From Magicicada septendecula (taxonomy: Eukaryota > Arthropoda > Insecta > Hemiptera > Cicadidae): a stretch of DNA of 64,000 nt. Position 1 is the first letter of the stretch, and every line of letters begins with the position of its first letter. The stretch covers positions 687,347,877-687,411,876 of the forward strand of contig CM068368.1 of the NCBI GenBank assembly GCA_034769895.1. The letters run 5' to 3'. The notes beneath the pieces are model-generated. The model was given only the letters and a program-made list of their open reading frames with translations, was not told where the DNA came from and ran no database searches. The position numbers and the translations under genes are program-made. Positions 56,461-64,000 of the stretch are shown one piece after another.

Positions 56461-57678
56461 ATGGCGAGCAATTCCGATAGCGTAGAATTCGACGTAAATA
56501 ACCAATTAGGTACAGTAAATACAGAGGACAATACTACACCTAGCGAACAAGTAGCGTGGTAGAGAGTCCAGAAGATAGGGCGCGAGGACAGACATCGAAA
56601 CTAGAAGATGGAACCCTACAAATGTTGATGGAGTTCATTCGTCAACAAAACGAAAAACAAGAAGAAAATATTAAATTAATTAGTGAGAAATTGGATAAGC
56701 AGAAGGAAGAACAAGAAGAGAAACAAGAAGAACGATACAAGAAACAAGAAGAAAGTAACAAATTACTTAGTGAAAAATTCGACCAGCATAAAGAAGAGAT
56801 GAAACGAGAGACAGCGGAACAGCTTACACAAATAAGGTCAGAGATACATGGATACACGAATGCCTTGAAAGCGGACAGTAGCGAAGCCCAGAAGAAGCAA
56901 GAAGAAGTGGTGAATGAGAATTACGAAGATATGAAGAAGGTACAAGATACTGATAACATTGTCGATCTTACAGATGTATCAGATATCAAGAAATTATCTA
57001 CTGTGGGATTTAATGCAAATGTCATTAGCAAACCAAGGAAGAAGTGGATTAAGAAGAGAAATGACTGTTTATCGATATCTGGCGATATCGGAGGATGATC
57101 CAGACATGGATAGAGATTATAAAAATTTACTACTACCAAGTAGAATGCATAAAAGGCACAATTTAATCAACACGGGAAGAGGTACTACATCGATGAATCC
57201 TAGGCTGAAGTATCCAGCTTGTGAAATAAGCATAGATCGGCGAAGTAGTCGAGCTGCATCAATAAAAAGCATGAAGGGAAAGTTTAAAGATGAAACAAAT
57301 ACCGCATGTTATAAGGCTGAAAACAGATTTACGCAAACCATGAATGACGTGATGCGGAGGGACTTACAAGATCCGTATGCATATTCATCATGGGCAAGAA
57401 ACGCTATGAGAAAAAGGAGAGGAAAGAACTCTGCTAGTCGACTTAAAAATGTTGTAAAAAATCGTGAAGGTACTGAAAGGAGAGTCCGAGCACTCGAGGT
57501 AAGATTTCTTAGGAACTTGAGAAACAAAACCTTATTATGTAAGCACACGAGGGGTGAGCTGATTGTCGAACACAGTGTTGTACGCAGGCCTGGAAACGAC
57601 GACCAAAGCAGAGCGGCGCGTGTTTACTTAGAGAAAGTTATTGGAAAAAACGGCAAAAACTACTCAATGCGTACGTAA
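56461..57678 (+). pseudogene. Gag-like ORF region with coiled coil, frameshifted
   Basis: An initial frame (56461-56562) encodes MASNSDSVEFDVNNQLGTV and stops. A second frame (56556-57098) encodes a long Gln/Glu/Lys-rich coiled coil from about residue 20 to 120 (QQNEKQEENIKLISEKLDKQ), ending in VGFNANVISKPRKKWIK. A third frame (open from about 56959 to 57678) follows with RMHKRHNLINTGRG, DVMRRDLQDPYAYSSWARNA and an Arg-rich C-terminus. A coiled-coil N-terminus followed by a basic region resembles gag of insect Gypsy-like elements. No zinc knuckle or protease is visible. Frames are offset by one base each, so either mutations or programmed shifts connect them; mutation is more likely. Confidence 0.5.
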
Positions 57679-59128
57679 ACGATGGTAGAACTGTTGCGGA
57701 GAGTTGTCTAAGGCGCGGCAAGCAATTTAACGCACATTTACCCGAGAGGGGTTGACAAAAGGGAAGGTACGACACATTTCTCACTCACTTACATAGAAAG
57801 AGACAGAGAAGGGTCGTAAATCTTCAAAGTATAAGTGCGGCACATTGTACCAGAGTAACGGGAACAGCTGACCGGCTATTGGGAAAATATGTGACGCAAA
57901 CACCAAGGTCAAACACCTTACTGTTTATAAACAAAAATGCGTGCGTAGGTCATAGCTCTATGTTGACAGGACATACAAATATGTCATCACAAATATAATT
58001 TAAGAATAAATAAATGAAAACGTATTAAGAAGGCGAACTTCAGAATATTTGAAAATGTAATGATAAAATTAGACAATGTTGAATAAGATACATTAAATAC
58101 ATTGGTTATATGGAAATGCATAAACCAAAGAGGATAATTAGAGATGAATGTTGATGAATGAAGAATAGGAGATTAATGAATAAAATAAAACGAAGCTACA
58201 TGTGTACTCGTTGATTGCAATGATATAGTAATAAATTAATCCGTGGGAAAATTCAATGCCGGACAATTGAAAAAATACCATGAACCAGAAAATTGAAGAT
58301 GAAGGAAGAGGAAGAAATTGAAGAAGATGTCATAAGAAGCTAGCTGATGCTGATGAATCATCTGCGTTAGGGTAATTGACGCGCTGATATCATTCAAGCT
58401 GGCTTAACCAAGAAAATTATGTACTTTAATTGTCAAACATAACATAAAGTGTATTTAGTTAATTAAGCACTAATTAAATGTTAGATACTAAGATAAATTA
58501 ACATTTAGTGTGACATTTTATAAAAATATTGCAGTGAACGCAAAGGACATTTAATTGCTATCACTTGATTCACATAGTGATAAGATACTAGGACAAAGTG
58601 AAAGAAAGGGACACTTAAAATCAAATAAGTGATATTATTTAAAGAACTCGATCGTGAATGAACTTTATTAATGTGAGCGTATATAATTAATAGGCTAAGA
58701 TTGAAATGATGCTAGAATGAAGTAGGTAAATCATTAAAACAAAATGTATTACGTGTATGTAAATTATTAAAATAATTACAACTAAAGTAGCGAATATGTT
58801 AATTAACAATCTAATTTTAAATAACCTTTTAAAAGATTTTATTGGTAAGATCATTAGTAATGCACAAAATGTATATGTATAGGAGATTTTTTTTTGATGT
58901 CATGTAAAGTGTTACACTGAACCAATTGATTATTTGATAATATCTTCTGAATATGATATTTTAGAAAGTAAAATTTTATTCAATTGATTAAATTATTTAA
59001 TTGCTCATTAAATTTATGATTTGTCTTATAATTATAAGGATAAGGTATTTATATGTAAATACGAAAATGTGAAATGCGTTCAGCTATCCCAAATAGCTAG
59101 CAATAAATTCAGAGAACCGATTAAAACC
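57679..59128. other. Retrotransposon interior, non-coding
   Basis: No pol domain or open frame of note up to the polypurine tract. This absence is the basis for calling the element non-autonomous. Confidence 0.55.
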
Positions 59129-59137
59129 AAAAGGGGG

Positions 59138-61735
59138 TGTACCACTTGTAATGTAAGCCTTTAAGAATAGGTTATCATGTATTGCTTTCCCTTTTGAAGA
59201 AGATGAACACGGCGAGGCGACGTACAGGGCGCAGAATTTAGATTTGAGTTGTTCCCTGAGGTCACATCGTCAAATCGAAATTGAGGACACTGTAACGAGC
59301 AGAAAATTTTAAAAATTTTAAATTTTTCACCTCGACCGAGTACGTTCACACGAGGCAGTGTCAACGACTTATAGTTGGCGCAATAAATAAGGAGTAATGA
59401 GAAGATGTCAGTGAGGCGTCGCTGACTTGACAATAGAAACACATTAAGTTCGATCCAACTATAGAAATTGGTGGCGTAAGATGACAGGGAAAGTTTCGTC
59501 CAGAATTATTGCTCTCCGCAGCTGTAACAATTGGGCGAGGACATTCACACCCGTACCGAGAATTGTAGCAGATGTTGACCATGTTACGTCAGTAGACGAT
59601 AAACGACAAAAACGAGTGTAACTACATCTTACAATGGAACGGATGCAATGCACCTTAAGAAACAATACAGTAGGATAGGCCTGACAAAGACTAAAGTCAT
59701 GTTACGCAGCTGGAGTTATCGTCTAATTGACAGACAAGAATTTACGAAGGGAAAGTTGGGGTGACTTCACCAGCCGGCAGATGTTCAAAATTGTTAATAG
59801 CCAGAAAAAAGGGGTTAGAACTTGGAACAATGCGCCAGGAAGACTGAAAGTACAGATAATGAGAATCTATAGAAACACAGAGTTTACTCAGACAATAGGC
59901 TGATCGACAAGTGTCTAATAGCCATAGTTTCGTCGAAACGGGTCAACGTTCGTCAGAGCGAAAATCGGGGAGACGTAAGAACCTATCAGATGCTCTCAGC
60001 CAGCGAGAAATTTGGTGGTGAGGAGTGTTTCCATAGTAACAGAAACGAAGGACCTATCGGGAGAACTATGACGTAGAATCTTGACATGGTGGGACAGTAT
60101 TTTCCAAGAAAACTAAAAACTGACCAATCTCGAAATGAAGTAGGCGTGAAGCGCGCCAGAGACAAAATTTTGAGTAGGGACGAATTAATAAAACTATCTG
60201 CCCAAGACAGAGGACAGGCCAGTGATACTCAATTTTTAGACAGTCTACACTCAATTTTTGAAACAAGTAATACTAAATTTTCGACAAGTTTTACTAAAGT
60301 TTTCAGACAGTTTTTACATTCGTATTTTCAAGTAGTTTAACTTCAAGTGCAAGAGACGGTATATCATAAACTTTCAACAGTTTATTCTAATCATTCGGAT
60401 GAGATTTAACCGAAGTGCGAGGTAACGGACTTAGTTAAAATTATACAAAGTGAACAATCAGACCGTTACACCAACTGACATCATCACTTAACGATATACT
60501 AGACAGTTGAACTTAATACAGTGTACTACATATTATTAACAACATAATGAACACGAGACATTAAACAAACTAATAAATAATGCGAATGTTTAATGAAGCA
60601 GCGACAAGTGGAACTAGACATGTATATTAACATTAAAACGAACTCACAGCACACACAGTAAGATGAAACATTTGATTGAACACTGAACTTCAATTATTCA
60701 CATATACAAACGTCTACGCAAGTAATCGGAAGAGTGAGTGTTAAGTGATTGTGATAAAGCAGCATCCGACGGAATGTGTCTACGAGCCATCTTCATCTCT
60801 GGAACTCGACTTCAACAACAACTAATGGATATTCAATAACCAAGTAACCATTATTATAATTATTTCTAATTAGTAACTTCTACTGACCTGGTTTCTTTCA
60901 AAGAATTCACACCTGAGAAAATTATTAAGAAAAGTAATGAATAAATCTGAATAAAAGTAATTAATGAATGAATTAACAAAAGCTTATTTGGGATTTAATG
61001 AACGCATTAAATAAGTAGAATATTGAATTGTTATATTGTTTGATTTATATATGTATGTATGTTTTCTTTGTTTCCAGCATATATTGAAACATGTATTCGT
61101 TATTATAAAATATGTATGTATTTCAGGTACTGCGACGTATCATATGTACTATTATGATGTATTGTGAATGATAATTAAACTAGTACTTTAAGTTGATCAT
61201 AAATATGCGTTCATTATTACCAAATACAACCCAAATGTCAACCTGAAATTTGAAGGAATACAAATAGATTTTAAGAGTCTCATATGTGTAAATAAAGTAA
61301 ATGAATTGATAACGTTAATCTTGTAAATGATATCACGTATGTGTTGATGAGAATCAGAATAGTTATACGTAATGTTAAATGGCTGTTTCACACACGGCAT
61401 GAATGTAATCAATTAAAACAAGTAAATACATATTATCTATTGCACCTGGATTATATAGAATTCACTATATAAACTGTGTTCCAACACGTTGGTATAGATA
61501 ATTAGAGTAATAAATAAAATTCAATTACACACATACATGTGAGAGATCGATAAATTTATGTATTTAATAGCAAACACAATTACATAATTAATTATCACAA
61601 ATGTAATTCTTCATTTACATTTATTTTGCATAAATTGACATTTATAAATGGCGTCCAACTTTGGGGCCAGATACATGTGAAAAATCAATAAAATATTTAT
61701 GCAATTAATACACACTTATAAATTGACATTTATAA
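59138..61735 (+). repeat. 3' LTR
   Basis: Starts TGTACCACTTGTAATG right after the polypurine tract. From 59287 on it matches the 5' LTR almost base for base. Confidence 0.8.
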
Positions 61736-61739
61736 CACA

Positions 61740-62520
61740 GGTACCCTGTGCTTCATCAAAAACATCATTACAGACAGTGTGTTCTGTGCTGGTGCATTGT
61801 CTTGGTGAAGAATTTATGAATTCTTCTTTTACATTTTTGGGTCTTTTTATTTGTGCCCATTCATGAAGAAATCTCTTCATAGTAGTCCCAATTAACAGTC
61901 TGACTTGCAGGCATTCAGTAAGTATGAATAATTCCTCAGATATTGACAAAAAATGATCATTGCTTTGAATTTTTATTTGCTTGTCGTACTTTCTTTTGTT
62001 GTAAATTGGGCCCTTTCACTCTATATGTTGTCATTTAGATTCTGAAAAAAAACACGATTTATCACAAGTTATTATATTAAAAAAATTTATCGTTATCACT
62101 GGATTTGAATATGTCTGTGGTTGAGTTTCTTTTCAATCAGTTTTGAGCACATTTTTTGTCATGTTAAAATTTTCATGTACACTCTGTCAAACAGTTTCCT
62201 TGTGAGTGCTATCCAATTCAGAAACCACTCAAATACTAAGATGACTATTTTCTTTTTGAGCAGTTTTATTTACATTTCGAATGTCGTCTGCTTTTGGTGT
62301 GTGACAACATATAGGGTGCAGCTCACAACAATCACTTCCCTTTTCTGCTTAAATTTTTTGAACCACTAGAAGAACTGGGAAAGCATTAGGCATTCATTAT
62401 AAACATCCTTCAACAAACGTTCTATTTCTGTGGCAGATTTTCCAAAGTTTTATGAATAATTTCATATTGACTCATTGCTTTGCATTAATAATTAACATTA
62501 TTCAGACGGAGCTCAGATAC
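61740..62520 (-). pseudogene. Mariner transposase remnant, N-terminal and catalytic blocks
   Basis: On the minus strand, from right to left: FGKSATEIERLLKDVYNECL (about 62370-62450), the mariner helix-turn-helix GKSATETxxMLxxAYG, then WFKKFKQKRE, matching the SRARVFEWHKRFKEGRE block. Further left is LIGTTMKRFLHEWA and finally LHQDNAPAHRTH (about 61770-61810), the catalytic HDNARPH-type motif. Multiple stops and frameshifts. It abuts the 3' LTR, so the retrotransposon may have landed in or beside it. TIRs not resolved. Confidence 0.7.
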
Positions 62521-62645
62521 ACAGTCTGCTTTGAAGGAATGTTAATGGTAAACTGTTGATTGTATATGCTTCAAATGTTAATTGAATGAGGGAAGCAAGT
62601 TCTCAGTTTTAACTAGACCTTTTGCCTATCTGCATGTCTACCTAT
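62521..62645. other. Short spacer
   Basis: Nothing recognised; may include the 3' untranslated part of the LINE to the right. Confidence 0.35.
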
Positions 62646-64000
62646 TTGTCTCACAATAACTTACTTCTTACTTCATCGAACACCTGTCCATGGCTGCTCG
62701 GCCATTAGACGCCTTGCTGACCAGTAGAGCCTGCCCCGTCTTTGCAAGTTGTCGTCCATGACTTCCAGGGGTCTGCAGCTTGTGAGGTGGTCGGCCGTGC
62801 CCTCATCCTCGGAGCACAAGGGGCACAGGGGGGAGTCGGCAAGGCCGATGCGGTGCAGGTGGCTCTGGAGGTAGTCATGGCCGGTGGTCATTCTAAACAT
62901 GGCGACTGCGACATCCCTTGGCAGTTTGTTGGGGATGGCGTTGGATTTTACAATCGGCTCCCATCTTTTGCCAACAGCGGCTGCCTCCCAGGCTGTCTTC
63001 ACCATTCTGTTGATGGATGTCGTGATGAGGCTGCAGATTCCTGGGTAGCTAACTGGCCGGTCTTCTTGTGGGAGAATGCATCCTGCTTTAGCTAGTTGAT
63101 CAGCTCTGTCGTTTCCTTCGAGGTCGCAGTGGCCAGGGACCCACTGCAGACGGACTTCTGATCTTGATTGCAGCTTGAAGAGGCGTTCTTGGCACAGTGG
63201 GACAAGGTCGCCATCTTGCGGTAGGGAAAATATGTGATGGCTTGTAATGCTGCCGTTGAGTCGGAGAGAAAAACAATTTTCTTTAGACCAGGAAGACCCA
63301 GTAGTTTGTCTGCAGCCTCGCTGATGGCAGCTACCTCCCCGTCGAAGTTTGTTCGGTTTCTTCCCACTGGGATGGAACCCTCGAGAAAGGTTGTGTAAAA
63401 CTCTGCGCCGCTTTTATCGCCCATTGCAGAGCCGTCGGTGTAGACATGGGTCCATTCTGCTCGTGGGTATTTCGTGGTAAGCATTTCCAGGGCAGTGGCC
63501 TTCAGAAGGTGCTGAGAAACGTCGGCTTTGTGTTCCGTTATCCCGGGAAGGAACAGGTGAACTTGCAGCTCGGACTTTTCGCGGATGAGTTCGGCCTTTC
63601 GGAACGGCAACTGTTCTTGGGCATTTATTTGATACTTCTGCCGGAGTTCCAGCTCTTTAGCCAAAGGTGTGGTTTGTGTCTTAAGCCGTGCGTTCGCGGT
63701 GCAGTAGGTTTCCCAAAATTTGCGACCGACTCTGCGAGATCTCTCAAAGAACTTTAGGACCGCTTTGTCTCGTCGGGCTTCCAGGGGTTCGGTCAGAGTT
63801 TGGCTTTCAAGCGCTGTGATGGGAGTCGATGCAGCTGCTCCACAGACCAGGCGCAAGGCGTTGTTCTGCACTGTGCTCAGTTTCTTTTTGGTAGCATTTC
63901 TGGCAGTGGTGAAAGCTTCGCAGCCGTATTCCATTAATGGGCGGATTGTGTGGCCCCCCCACTTGGTGCCTGTAAGCCTCCTAAGAATGCATAGTCTTTT
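62646..64000 (-). mobile_element. RNase H-containing LINE, 3' part, running off the window
   Basis: GC-rich compared with its surroundings. The minus strand reads the end of a reverse transcriptase, an RNase H domain and a C-terminal Cys-rich block. The 5' portion (endonuclease and RT core) lies beyond position 64000. RNase H-bearing LINEs of this type belong to the I/R1-like group. Confidence 0.85.
62673..63934 (-). pseudogene. LINE ORF2 C-terminal part with RNase H domain, one frameshift
   Basis: The frame 63934-63092 starts in the RT thumb (MEYGCEAFTTARNATKKKL, VQNNALRLVCGAA). It then holds the RNase H domain: HVYTDGSAMGDKSGAEFY (first Asp), NFDGEVAAISEA (Glu), IVFLSDSTAALQAI (second Asp). 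A single-base shift near 63230 moves the reading into WVPGHCDLEGNDRADQLAKA (last Asp/His block), which continues in frame to 62673. There it ends with TTGHDYLQSHLHRIGLADSP and CPLCSEDEGTADHL, a C-x2-C zinc-knuckle-like end. RNase H removes RNA from the RNA-DNA hybrid during target-primed reverse transcription. All RNase H catalytic residues are present; only the frameshift breaks it in the visible part. Confidence 0.85.

Larger units (their letters stand above)
53835..61735 (+). mobile_element. Young non-autonomous LTR retrotransposon
   Basis: Two direct repeats of about 2.5 kb flank a 2.85-kb interior. A candidate primer-binding site TGGCGCCCATTCGCACGG follows the 5' LTR at 56291. A polypurine tract AAAAGGGGG (59129-59137) directly precedes TGTACCA at the 3' LTR. 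By eye the LTRs differ at only around ten positions plus one 142-bp indel and a few changes at the 3' edge, so insertion is recent. The interior encodes a gag-like coiled coil but no RT, RNase H, integrase or protease that I can see. Target duplication not resolved. Confidence 0.8.

Noticed and set aside
59161-59665. Minus-strand open frames within the LTRs
   Set aside because: They recur in both LTRs only because the LTRs are copies. No protein features are recognised.
62742-63757. Plus-strand open frames across 62.7-63.8 kb
   Set aside because: They are antisense shadows of the LINE reverse transcriptase/RNase H gene on the minus strand.

Overview
The window is nuclear DNA of an arthropod, most likely an insect. 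It is AT-rich, intron-containing and low in gene density. It is packed with insect-type repeats: Jockey and RTE-type LINEs, mariner/Tigger relatives, Penelope-like elements, tRNA-derived SINEs and long-TIR DNA transposons. No bacterial operon, CRISPR array or rRNA was seen, and almost every long open frame is a decayed transposon gene. Host gene content is small and sits at 47.0-53.2 kb. A minus-strand 24-nt first coding exon (MSWGTELW followed by a GTAAGT donor) matches the N-terminus of the F-BAR adaptor CIP4/TOCA-1/FNBP1. About 670 bp away a divergent plus-strand gene starts with two phase-0 exons (47776-47832 and 52845-53138) and encodes a charged protein I do not recognise. The interval between them is probably a bidirectional promoter. 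Layout: 0-8.7 kb holds a mariner C-terminal remnant, an old element with about 230-bp inverted arms carrying a solo LTR, small MITEs and a SINE remnant. 8.77-15.53 kb is a Russian-doll pair: an old inverted-repeat element (C) interrupted by a younger relative (D, about 510-bp arms). Both encode the same large protein family, with HEEADTR, DTD and TGCD acidic motifs resembling the layout of FEN1/XPG-type nucleases. 18.07-20.15 kb is another TIR transposon, with a DGCDGQNKN transposase remnant. 21.6-36 kb is a graveyard of LINE fragments, an internally deleted Tigger, a Tc1-like remnant and a LINE 3' fragment with a perfect 15-bp target duplication. 37.2-45.5 kb is a nested stack: a long-TIR element (B) is interrupted by a relative (A), A is interrupted by a Penelope-like fragment, and B is also interrupted by a 728-bp Mutator-like MITE. 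The uninterrupted opposite arm of B preserves both empty sites. 50.0-50.9 kb is a Penelope-like fragment in the host intron. 53.8-61.7 kb is a young LTR retrotransposon with about 2.5-kb LTRs and a gag-like coiled-coil ORF but no recognisable pol. The right edge holds a mariner remnant and the RNase H end of a LINE that runs off the window. The most interesting thread is a set of hammerhead-ribozyme-like folds (17.4, 24.9, 41.6 and 50.1 kb). Two lie at the 3' ends of Penelope-like GIY-YIG fragments, and one is duplicated in both arms of a near-perfect 79-bp hairpin.
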